Assembly: GCA_023437865.1 (NCBI GenBank)
Contig: JAEZFE010000337.1
Span: forward strand, 1 to 11,222
Reading direction: 5' to 3'
DNA: 11,222 bases
Origin: Pseudomonadota bacterium
GTDB taxonomy: Bacteria; Pseudomonadota; Alphaproteobacteria; Rhodospirillales; Magnetospirillaceae
Shown piece by piece: positions 1-6,389 of the stretch. Under the pieces are notes generated by a model. That model saw nothing but the letters and a program-made list of their open reading frames with translations. It did no database searches and was not told the origin of the DNA. Each line of letters opens with the position of its first letter. The first letter of the stretch is position 1. A program made the position numbers and the translations under genes.

Positions 1-770
1 GCATCACCATTCTGGTGAATTGCCATGGTATTGTTTCCCCACGGGCAGGTGATCCGGAAGTCGGTGTTGTGTTTGATGGTAGGGCTGCGCACGGTGCCGG
101 TGGCGGTCCATTCCAGCATGGGGCGCACCTTCACCTCGGCGCCCCGCTGATGCCAGTAGTCACGATAGGCTTCTACCTCGTGGGCGTTTTCCTTCATTAC
201 CGAGAACTGGGCCGTAATGGAGGGATAGGTCTGGCCGCTTTCTTTGCGCTTGCGGCACAACTCTTCCACTGCCGGATAGACGGCGTCCCACTTGGCCTTG
301 TAGCGGATGCTTTCGAAGGTTTCCTTGGACAATCCATCCAGGCTGAGGATGAACCGGCGCAGGGGCGACTTCAGCACCTTGTCGATATTGCCGTCGCGGC
401 CCAGCAGGGTGCCGTTGGAATTGAGCACCAGGTTCTTGCAGCCGACACTAGCGGCGTAGTCCAAGCGGTCCCACAGTTCGTCGCCCAGGATCAGCGCCTC
501 GCCGTAGAAAGTTGGCCAGACCTCGCATTCGGGAGCTTCGCGACCGATCTCCTCGACGATCTTGTTCCAGACGTCGCGCTCCATGTGCTCCTGGACGCGC
601 ATCATCTCCTTATGCGAGCAGTGGGAGCACTTGATGTTGCAGAACGAGGTGTTCTCGACGACCAACTGGGGCGGGAACGGGGTTTCGACCAGGCGCGACT
701 CGATTTCTCGGAGCTTTGCACGGCGGCTCTCATCCTCGAGATGCGGGGTCAGCTTAGCGAACTGGGACAC
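1..770 (-). CDS. Radical SAM/SPASM-type protein (3' end outside window)
   Basis: The frame is open from a GTG start at 770 to the window edge, giving 256 codons with the C-terminus missing. Residues 44-51 read CNIKCSHC, the CxxxCxxC cluster that binds the 4Fe-4S of radical SAM enzymes. A GEP-like stretch (YGEAL, about 89-93) and strand motifs NLVLNSNG and FILSLDG follow, as in the partial TIM barrel. At 242 a CPWG segment followed 12 residues later by Gly resembles the start of a SPASM or twitch auxiliary cluster domain (C-x9-15-G). GTG is the only sensible start: an in-frame TGA lies four codons upstream, and GAGG sits 7 nt before it. It lies 70 nt behind the GNAT gene and is probably the third gene of the asnB operon. 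The family does radical chemistry on peptides, sugars or other small molecules. The substrate cannot be read here; a glycan-related modification is inferred from its neighbours. Confidence 0.9.
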   Translation of the reverse strand, partial: MSQFAKLTPHLEDESRRAKLREIESRLVETPFPPQLVVENTSFCNIKCSHCSHKEMMRVQEHMERDVWNKIVEEIGREAPECEVWPTFYGEALILGDELWDRLDYAASVGCKNLVLNSNGTLLGRDGNIDKVLKSPLRRFILSLDGLSKETFESIRYKAKWDAVYPAVEELCRKRKESGQTYPSITAQFSVMKENAHEVEAYRDYWHQRGAEVKVRPMLEWTATGTVRSPTIKHNTDFRITCPWGNNTMAIHQNGD

Positions 771-776
771 AGGGGA

Positions 777-781
777 ACCTC
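777..781 (-). promoter_or_regulatory. Ribosome binding site deciding the GTG start of the radical SAM gene
   Basis: On the minus strand GAGGT lies directly before TCCCCT and then GTG at 770-768. An in-frame TGA overlaps the start of this motif, so no longer N-terminus is possible. An ATG beginning four bases before the AGG is out of frame and ends after nine sense codons. This fixes GTG as the start. Confidence 0.6.
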
Positions 782-840
782 ATTTGGCAGGGGGCCGTCA
801 GGCGGGCAAATCCTGGAGAAGCAGATGGCAGAAAGCAATA

Positions 841-1398
841 TTAACCTGCCACGGGGGGCACCACGCGCCAGTCATCGGCGAGGAGCCCAAATAGCAGAAC
901 ATCATGATATTGGCCGTCGACGTAGACGTGGCTGCGGAAGCAGCCTTCTGGAACGAAACCGTTCTTGACGAAAAAGCCCTGGCCCCGGGTATTAAAGCCG
1001 GCTACCCGCACCCACACACGGTTCAGGTTGAAAACGTCGAAGGCCTGGGCGAGCAAGAGCTGGAGAGCATGGCTGCCCAGGCCGGCATGTCGGCGCCCCT
1101 CGGCGGCAATACAGATACCCAGTTCCGCGTGGCGGTCGATCAACTCCATTCCCACCAACTGGACGAAACCAACCAGTTCGCCATCGGCTGCACTCTCCAC
1201 GGCATACACGCAACGACAATTGCCGTTATCGGTCACGATCTTGCGGACCCAGTCCTGTTCCTTCTCGGCGGTGACAGGGAAGCGATAACCCAGCAGCAGG
1301 TTGCGCAGCTCGGGATCAGACCGCCATGGCAGGGTTCGCTGCCAGTCGTCCAGGGCGAATGGCCGCAGCCGCGCGGGGCCTGCAAGGGGGCCGGGCAT
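841..1398 (-). CDS. GNAT-family N-acetyltransferase (RimJ/PseH-like)
   Basis: This is a 185-aa protein of typical single-domain GNAT length. The N-terminal LRPFALDDW opening and the PWRSDPELR stretch (residues 24-32) match the Acetyl_transf_3 layout, in which W-R-x-x-P/E-x-R follows the first strand. Motif A is visible at 101-110, with R-H-A-G-L-G fitting the acetyl-CoA pyrophosphate signature R/Q-x-x-G-x-G/A. The C-terminal FFVKNGFVPEG (142-152) is the usual GNAT motif B region. The ATG at 1398 is chosen because AAGGAG lies 7 nt upstream and the asnB stop is only 2 nt away, indicating translational coupling. The frame is open further upstream, but only by overlapping asnB. Acetyl-CoA-dependent acetylation of an amino group is the family reaction. 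The WR..E pattern resembles PseH-type amino-sugar acetyltransferases, so a nucleotide amino-sugar substrate is plausible; acetylation of a protein N-terminus is the alternative. Confidence 0.9.
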   Translation of the reverse strand: MPGPLAGPARLRPFALDDWQRTLPWRSDPELRNLLLGYRFPVTAEKEQDWVRKIVTDNGNCRCVYAVESAADGELVGFVQLVGMELIDRHAELGICIAAEGRRHAGLGSHALQLLLAQAFDVFNLNRVWVRVAGFNTRGQGFFVKNGFVPEGCFRSHVYVDGQYHDVLLFGLLADDWRVVPPVAG

Positions 1399-1400
1399 TT

Positions 1401-3254
1401 TCAAACTCCTTCCTGGTACTTGTTCCACCACGTTTGAAGCATCATCAGGTTCCAGATGCGGTTGCCGTGGTTGGCGGTACCGGCGTAGTGAGCGTCCAGC
1501 ATAGTGCGGACCGCATGGGGCTCGATCAGGCCGTGGCGGGCTAGGCTGTCGGCCGAGAGCAGGCTTTCGATCTCGGGGCGCAGGCGGGCCAGGATCCATT
1601 CATTGATGGGCATGATGAAGCCCTCCTTCGGCCGGTCCAGCAGGTCCTGGGGCAGCAGGTCGCGCACCGCCTCCTTCAGGATGTGCTTGACCCGGCCGCC
1701 CTTGATCTTCATAGCGCCGGGAATGGTGGCGGCAAATTCGATCAGCCGGTGGTCCAGGAACGGCGGCCGCACCTCGACCGAATGGGCCATGGACAGGCGG
1801 TCGACGAAGGGCAGGACCTGATCGGGCAGCAGGGATTCGAAATCCACGAACAGGGCGCGGTTGAGAGGATCGACGGTGCCGGCGGCGCCATAGAGCGCCC
1901 GCACCAGATCCTCTGTGCGATGGCCTGCCACTGCGTCGCGCATGGCGGCGGTGTAAAGCGGCTGCTTGACGGCGTCGTCGGCAATGTACTGCGCCATGCG
2001 CCGCGCCGCTTCGTCGCCGCGCAGCAGTAGACGGGCAAGGTTCTGCGGGTCCTGGCCTTGCAACTGGGCCAGCTGCTCCGCATCCAAATCGTTCAGTTGG
2101 CCCATGCGGGCGGCGGCGGCCAGGGGCTGGGCCAGGCGATGGGGGGCATAGCTGCCGAACAGCTCGTCGGCCCCGTCGCCGGACAGGGCGACCTTGACGT
2201 GGCGGGCGATGGCCTGGGTGACGAAGAAGGTGGAGACCACGCCCGAGAACGGCTCATCGAAAGCGGTGGCGATGTCGTCAATATACTGGGGCACGTCGGC
2301 GTAGGTGACCACGTGCTCGTGGTGGTCGGTGCCGTAGAGCCGCGAGACCTCGCGGGCGAAGCGGCGGTCGGCGTCCTTGTTGTCGAAGCCGTCCTCGTAG
2401 ACCAGGGTGAAGGTCTTGACGTTGTTCGCCCCGGCGCGCGTCATCAACGCCACCACGCTGGACGAATCGACGCCACCCGACAGATAGGCGCCCACCGGCA
2501 CGTCCGAGCGCATCTGCAGCCGCACGCTGTCGTCCAGCAGAGCGCGGATGCCGGCGGCGGCCTCTTCCTCGGTCAGGCTGGGGTTTTCGCGGAAGGGGAT
2601 GCGCCACCAGCGCTCGACCATGGCGCGGCCATCTTCCCACACCAGCCGCTCGCCGGGACGCAGCTGGCGGATGGCCTGAAAGGCGCTCAGCGGCGCGGGC
2701 ACGTTCTTCAGGCTGAGGTAATGATGCAAGGCCTGCAGGTCGGGCGCGCGCGATACCTCGGGATGGGCTAGAAGGGCCTTGGGCTCGGAGCCGAAAACCA
2801 GGCCGCCCCCAGCCTCGGCGAAATAGAGCGGCTTGATGCCGGCGCGGTCACGGGCCAGCACCAGGCGCTTGCGATCCAGGTCCCACAGGGCGATGGCGAA
2901 CATGCCGTTCAGATCGTCGAGGAAGCCCAGGCCCTTTTCTTCGTACAAATGGACGATCACTTCGGTGTCGGAATGATCGGTGCGGAAGGCGTGGCCGCGG
3001 GCGCGCAGCGCTTCGCGCAGTTCGACGTGGTTGTAGATCTCGCCATTGAAGACGACGGCGATGCGGCCGGTCTCGTTAAACACCGGCTGGTGGCCGGTGG
3101 TGACGTCGATGATGGCTAGACGGCGCATGCCCAGGCCGATCCCCTCGCCCATCCAGACGCCGGCTTCATCTGGGCCGCGATGGAACAGGGTTGCCACCAT
3201 CCGGTCGAGCACCCGTTCGCCCGCGCCGCCGACAAAGCCGCAAATGCCACACAT
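1401..3254 (-). CDS. asnB: Asparagine synthase (glutamine-hydrolysing) / AsnB-like amidotransferase
   Basis: The 617-aa protein has both halves of class II glutamine-hydrolysing asparagine synthetases. After removal of Met1, Cys2 of MCGICGF is the N-terminal nucleophile. HRGPDE (25-30), RLAIID (45-50), NGEIYN (70-75) and the D96 region complete the glutaminase. The synthetase half carries the ATP-pyrophosphatase loop SGGVDSSSV (259-267) and SGDGADELFG (358-367). The length is normal and no motif is broken. The start is fixed by the obligatory MCG and by GGGAG about 9 nt upstream. Family chemistry is glutamine hydrolysis followed by adenylation and amidation of aspartate. Paralogues within polysaccharide loci are often thought to amidate uronic acids or other carboxylates, and tight coupling to the GNAT gene favours such a role here. 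Plain asparagine synthesis remains possible. It is the first gene of a leftward operon. Confidence 0.95.
   Translation of the reverse strand: MCGICGFVGGAGERVLDRMVATLFHRGPDEAGVWMGEGIGLGMRRLAIIDVTTGHQPVFNETGRIAVVFNGEIYNHVELREALRARGHAFRTDHSDTEVIVHLYEEKGLGFLDDLNGMFAIALWDLDRKRLVLARDRAGIKPLYFAEAGGGLVFGSEPKALLAHPEVSRAPDLQALHHYLSLKNVPAPLSAFQAIRQLRPGERLVWEDGRAMVERWWRIPFRENPSLTEEEAAAGIRALLDDSVRLQMRSDVPVGAYLSGGVDSSSVVALMTRAGANNVKTFTLVYEDGFDNKDADRRFAREVSRLYGTDHHEHVVTYADVPQYIDDIATAFDEPFSGVVSTFFVTQAIARHVKVALSGDGADELFGSYAPHRLAQPLAAAARMGQLNDLDAEQLAQLQGQDPQNLARLLLRGDEAARRMAQYIADDAVKQPLYTAAMRDAVAGHRTEDLVRALYGAAGTVDPLNRALFVDFESLLPDQVLPFVDRLSMAHSVEVRPPFLDHRLIEFAATIPGAMKIKGGRVKHILKEAVRDLLPQDLLDRPKEGFIMPINEWILARLRPEIESLLSADSLARHGLIEPHAVRTMLDAHYAGTANHGNRIWNLMMLQTWWNKYQEGV
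1406..1411 (-). promoter_or_regulatory. Strong RBS of the GNAT gene inside the end of asnB
   Basis: The minus strand reads AAGGAG, then 7 nt including the asnB TGA, then ATG at 1398. The Shine-Dalgarno lies within the last asnB codons (E-G-V), which indicates translational coupling and selects this ATG over the longer upstream open frame. Confidence 0.75.
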
Positions 3255-3501
3255 GCGCCAAAACTCCCACAGCGTCGGCGCAAGACCTACTATCAGGCAA
3301 GTTTGCGATCAAGCACGAACCGAGCGGTTTTAACTCCCCCTGCCTTAAACGGACATGGCGAACGTCCTTGACTAGCCGGGCATCGGTAAAGTACGCCTCC
3401 ATCAGGGTCAAGGTGTCGGACAACGGGCCTCCACGCCCTGGATAGGCCATCTCGTGGCCAAAACGGCTCGAGGTTCAGACCGCTCATAGGGGCGTTTTAC
3501 G
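3255..3501. other. Divergent intergenic region between asnB and the GT2 gene
   Basis: This 247-bp stretch separates two outward-facing transcription units and should hold both promoters. The only -35-like word on the plus strand is TTGACT at 3368-3373, but nothing resembling TATAAT follows at 16-18 bp. On the minus strand TTGACC and TTGATC words occur, also without a good -10. I therefore call no promoter. GGGAG before asnB and TAGGGG before the GT2 start are usable ribosome sites. Short open frames cross the region, but their codon use is poor and they overlap the asnB start. Confidence 0.5.
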
Positions 3502-4473
3502 ATGGCTGACGAACTCCTCATGGAAAAATTCAAGACCGGCGTGTCTCTGCTATGCTGGGGCTACAATGAAGAGCTCCTGATCGAGGACTTCCTTCAACGC
3601 GCCCTCGCATTCATGGATGAGATCGCCGAGGATTACGAGGTCGTCTTCGTCAATGACGGCAGCACCGACCGGACCGGCGCCATCGCCGATGATCTCGCCA
3701 AACGAAATCCGCACCTGCGCGTGGTGCATCACGAGGTCAACAAGAATGTCGGCTTTGCCTGCCGCACCGCCGTGGCCAGCGCCCGCAAGGAAATCCTGTT
3801 CTGGCAGACCGTGGACTGGTCCTATGACCTGACCAACGCCAGGATTTTTCTGAAATTGATGGGGTATTACGATGTGGTGCAGGGTATCCGCCCGGTGCCA
3901 ATTCGCTTGGTCAGCTACATCCCCGTTCTGCGTTCCATATATCGGGTCAAGAGCCGCTCGGACAATCTGCAGAAAGCCATCATTTCCCTGAGCAATTATT
4001 ATCTGCTGCGGATCCTGTTCGGGGTGAATTTCCACGATTTCCAGAACGTCACGTTCTATCGCACTGCCTTTGTGCAGGGTCTGGAAATGACAGGCACTAC
4101 ATCCTTCGTTAATCCCGAGTTTCTAATCCGAGCCTATGGGCGCGGCGCGCGCTTCATCGAGGTGCCGATCCCCTTCATTAAGCGGACCCTGGGCGAGGCC
4201 AAGGGTACCAAGCTGAAAACGGTGATCCGTTCAGTCAAGGACACCCTGAAGAACTGGCTCCGCTGGGGCGTCGTTTGGCGTCTGCAAGGCAAGCTGAGCC
4301 CCGAAGCCGGGCGCATCCAGCGCGTCGCCGCACCCTTCGCCCTGGACATGGACGTGCTGCGGCTGTGCCTGCCCCTGTTCAACGAGTTCCGCCACAAGGC
4401 CGAGGACGGGTCGGGTCAGCCGCCGCGCAAGGCGCAAGCCCCCAGCCAAGTCGCCACGCCCCGCGCCCAATGA
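3502..4473 (+). CDS. Family 2 glycosyltransferase (GT-A fold)
   Basis: The 323-aa protein opens with VSLLCWGYNEE (14-24) and has FVNDGSTDRT (49-58), the nucleotide-binding core of GT2 enzymes. The next GT2 elements follow in order: a Leu/Val strand with an N-x-G turn (VNKNVGFACRTA, 79-90) and an acidic metal-binding position in TVDWSYDL (103-110). In that last motif the usual D-x-D is reduced to V-D-W, with another Asp four residues on. No transmembrane helices are evident, and the tail beyond about 300 is Pro/Ala/Gln-rich and probably disordered. ATG at 3502 is chosen because TAGGGG lies 9 nt upstream; a Met at residue 7 is an alternative. Its stop overlaps the WbqC start (ATGA). The likely role is transfer of a sugar from a nucleotide or polyprenyl-phosphate donor at the cytoplasmic membrane face during glycan assembly; donor and acceptor are unknown. 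Confidence 0.92.
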   Translation: MADELLMEKFKTGVSLLCWGYNEELLIEDFLQRALAFMDEIAEDYEVVFVNDGSTDRTGAIADDLAKRNPHLRVVHHEVNKNVGFACRTAVASARKEILFWQTVDWSYDLTNARIFLKLMGYYDVVQGIRPVPIRLVSYIPVLRSIYRVKSRSDNLQKAIISLSNYYLLRILFGVNFHDFQNVTFYRTAFVQGLEMTGTTSFVNPEFLIRAYGRGARFIEVPIPFIKRTLGEAKGTKLKTVIRSVKDTLKNWLRWGVVWRLQGKLSPEAGRIQRVAAPFALDMDVLRLCLPLFNEFRHKAEDGSGQPPRKAQAPSQVATPRAQ

Positions 4474-5171
4474 CGACCCTCGTCGTCCTGCAGCCCGGGT
4501 ACCTGCCCTGGTTGGGCTTCTTCGACCAGATGCGGCGCTCGGACGTGTTCGTCTATTACGACGACGTACAGTTCGACAAGCACGGCTGGCGCAACCGCAA
4601 CCGGGTCAAGTCGGCCAAGGGGCCGGTGTGGCTGTCGGTGCCGGTGCTGCATTCCGGCGCCGGCCCCCTGCGCATCGACGAAGTGGCGATCGACGGTCGG
4701 CAAAATTGGGCACGCAAGCATGTGGAGACGGTGCGCCAGCTCTATGCCCGCGCCCCCCATGTCAAACGCTATCTGCCCGAGCTTGAGGACTTGCTGTTGG
4801 GGCGCACCTGGGAGAAATTGGTCGACCTCGATCTGGCCGCGGCGGCGCTGATGTGCGGCTGGTTGGGGTTGGAGCGGCGCATTGTCCGTTCGTCCGAACT
4901 GGCGATCGACGGCGGCAAGAGCGAGCGCCTGCTCAATTTGTGCCGCCATTTCGGCGCGGATCGCTACCTGTCAGGCAATGCCGCCCAGGACTATCTGGAC
5001 GTGGACCTGTTCCAGGCCGCCGGCGTGGCGGTGGAATGGCAGGACTACACGGCCCCCGTCTACCCGCAGCAGCACGGCGAATTCGTGCCCTATCTGTCGG
5101 TGCTGGATCTGATCCTAAATGTGGGGCCGGGCAGCCTGGACGTCATCGCCTGGGGGGCGCCTTCCCGGTAG
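4470..5171 (+). CDS. WbqC family protein
   Basis: The 233-aa protein matches the WbqC-like family throughout. It starts LQPGYLPWLGFFDQM (7-21), then SDVFVYYDDVQFDKHGW (24-40) and RNRNRVK (41-47), followed by a WLSVPV strand (54-59). The C-terminal half has the DRYLSGN and DYLDVD segments (164-180) and a final LSVLDLILNVG (209-219). The ATG at 4470 overlaps the preceding stop as ATGA, so translation is coupled to the GT2 gene; upstream open frame merely shadows that gene. Family members occur in O-antigen, capsule and flagellar-glycan loci. As far as I know the exact reaction is not established for most of them; roles in sugar acylation or amino-acid decoration have been considered. Family assignment is secure, function is not. 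The gene ends 11 bp from the convergent aminotransferase. Confidence 0.92.
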   Translation: MTTLVVLQPGYLPWLGFFDQMRRSDVFVYYDDVQFDKHGWRNRNRVKSAKGPVWLSVPVLHSGAGPLRIDEVAIDGRQNWARKHVETVRQLYARAPHVKRYLPELEDLLLGRTWEKLVDLDLAAAALMCGWLGLERRIVRSSELAIDGGKSERLLNLCRHFGADRYLSGNAAQDYLDVDLFQAAGVAVEWQDYTAPVYPQQHGEFVPYLSVLDLILNVGPGSLDVIAWGAPSR

Positions 5172-5182
5172 GAGGGCCCAAC

Positions 5183-6304
5183 TCAGCTCATCGCCTTGGC
5201 GAGGCTTTCGCACACGTAATCCACTGCCTGAGGATCCATGGTCGGATAGAAGGGCAGCGAGACGGTACGATCGCCAATATATTCCGAATTGGGGAAGTCG
5301 CCCCGGCGATGGTCCAGGGTATCCTGGAAATAGCGCGTCAGGTGGATGGCGCGGTAATTGACCACCGACTCCACACCCTGTTCCTTGAGTTTGGCGATGA
5401 TTGCGTCGCGATCCTCGACCCAGACTGGGTAGAGGTGTCTAGCATGAACCACATTAGGGCGCAACGTCGGCACCGTCACGCCGGGGATGCTGGCGAGCAG
5501 GCGGTCATAGCGGGCGGCAAGCATGTGGCGGCTCTCCAGCTTGGCCGCCAAGCGGTCCAACTGGGGCATCAAGATGGCAGCCTCGATGTTGCTCATGTTG
5601 TATTTCCAGCCGAACCGGACCATGTCCCAGTGCTGGTAACCCTCACGGTGACGGTCCACCGCAGTCTTGTCCATGCCGTGCAGACGCAGCAGCTTCAACG
5701 AAGACAGCAGGTCCGGATCGTTGAAGGCGATGGCGCCGCCCTCGCCGCAGGACAGGTTCTTGGTGGCGAAGAAACTAAAGCAGGCGCCGTCTGACAATTG
5801 CCCTGGCCGCACGCCGTCACGCTCGCCTTCGACGCAATGGGCGCAGTCCTCGACTATCCTCAGTTCGTGCGCATCAGCGACGGCGCGCAGAGCCCGCATG
5901 TCGCACATCTGCCCATACAGATGCACGGGCAGGATGGCGCGGGTGCGCGGGGTGATGGCCGCCTTAACCTTGGCGACATCCAGATTGCCGGTGTCGCGCT
6001 CGCAATCCACCAGCACGGGAGTGGCGCCCGCCTGGATGATGGCGGTAGCGGTGGCGATGAATGTCATGGATGTGGTGATGACCTCGTCACCCGGACCAAT
6101 CCCCAGGGCGGTCAGGAGAATCTGCATAGCGCCGGTGCAGCTGGTCACCGCGAGCGAGTGGCGGGTCCCCAGCATGCGGGCAAAGCGGCGTTCGAATTCC
6201 TCCACCACGTGACCGGTGGTCAGGATGGGCTGGGCGAAGACGGCTGCCACTTCTTCGAGCTCCGGCTGGCCCAGATCGTGGCGGTAAAACGGAACGTGCT
6301 GCAT
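5183..6304 (-). CDS. DegT/DnrJ/EryC1/StrS family PLP-dependent sugar aminotransferase
   Basis: The 373-aa protein has the complete nucleotide-sugar aminotransferase layout. It shows PFYRHDLGQPELEEV near the N-terminus, LTTG (28-31), SCTGAMQ (55-61, PLP phosphate loop), GPGDEVITTSMTF (70-82), HLYGQMCDM (128-136) and EDCAHC (152-157, Asp pairing with the PLP nitrogen). Lys182 in FFATKNLSCGEGG is the Schiff-base lysine, and it ends with LPFYPTM. The family transfers an amino group from glutamate to a keto-sugar linked to UDP, dTDP or GDP, giving precursors such as 4-amino-4,6-dideoxy sugars. The start is ambiguous: in-frame ATGs at 6370 and 6349 would add 22 or 15 residues rich in Ser and Pro, but neither has a Shine-Dalgarno. 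ATG 6304 begins exactly where the family usually begins and has GAGGCG upstream. It lies 85 bp after the YfhO-like gene, probably in the same operon. Confidence 0.93.
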   Translation of the reverse strand: MQHVPFYRHDLGQPELEEVAAVFAQPILTTGHVVEEFERRFARMLGTRHSLAVTSCTGAMQILLTALGIGPGDEVITTSMTFIATATAIIQAGATPVLVDCERDTGNLDVAKVKAAITPRTRAILPVHLYGQMCDMRALRAVADAHELRIVEDCAHCVEGERDGVRPGQLSDGACFSFFATKNLSCGEGGAIAFNDPDLLSSLKLLRLHGMDKTAVDRHREGYQHWDMVRFGWKYNMSNIEAAILMPQLDRLAAKLESRHMLAARYDRLLASIPGVTVPTLRPNVVHARHLYPVWVEDRDAIIAKLKEQGVESVVNYRAIHLTRYFQDTLDHRRGDFPNSEYIGDRTVSLPFYPTMDPQAVDYVCESLAKAMS

Positions 6305-6389
6305 GGAGGAAGACGCCTCGCAGGAGGAACTGGGGAATGGGCGCTGCATGATGGGAGTGATCAGCCGCATGGGTCAAGATGTGTGGAAC

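Noticed and set aside
15..968. Long plus-strand open frame of 317 codons at the left edge
   Set aside because: It is antisense to the radical SAM gene and the end of the GNAT gene, both of which have clear motifs. It encodes no recognisable domain.
1399..1599. N-terminal extension of the GNAT frame by 67 codons
   Set aside because: It overlaps the end of asnB in another frame, is Pro/Arg-rich without GNAT features, and the ATG at 1398 has a strong, correctly spaced RBS.
3166..3450. Minus-strand 94-codon frame upstream of and overlapping the asnB start
   Set aside because: Codon use is mixed, no family is recognisable and it overlaps the certain MCG start of asnB. A decayed gene cannot be excluded, but there is no positive evidence.
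4275..4469. Upstream extension of the WbqC frame inside the GT2 gene
   Set aside because: It is a shadow of the GT2 C-terminus. The conserved family start is LQPGYLPW just after ATG 4470.
5190..5210. GCCT-loop-AGGC hairpin followed by TTTC near the convergent junction
   Set aside because: The stem is only four base pairs, lies within the aminotransferase coding end and lacks a proper T-run, so it is not called a terminator.
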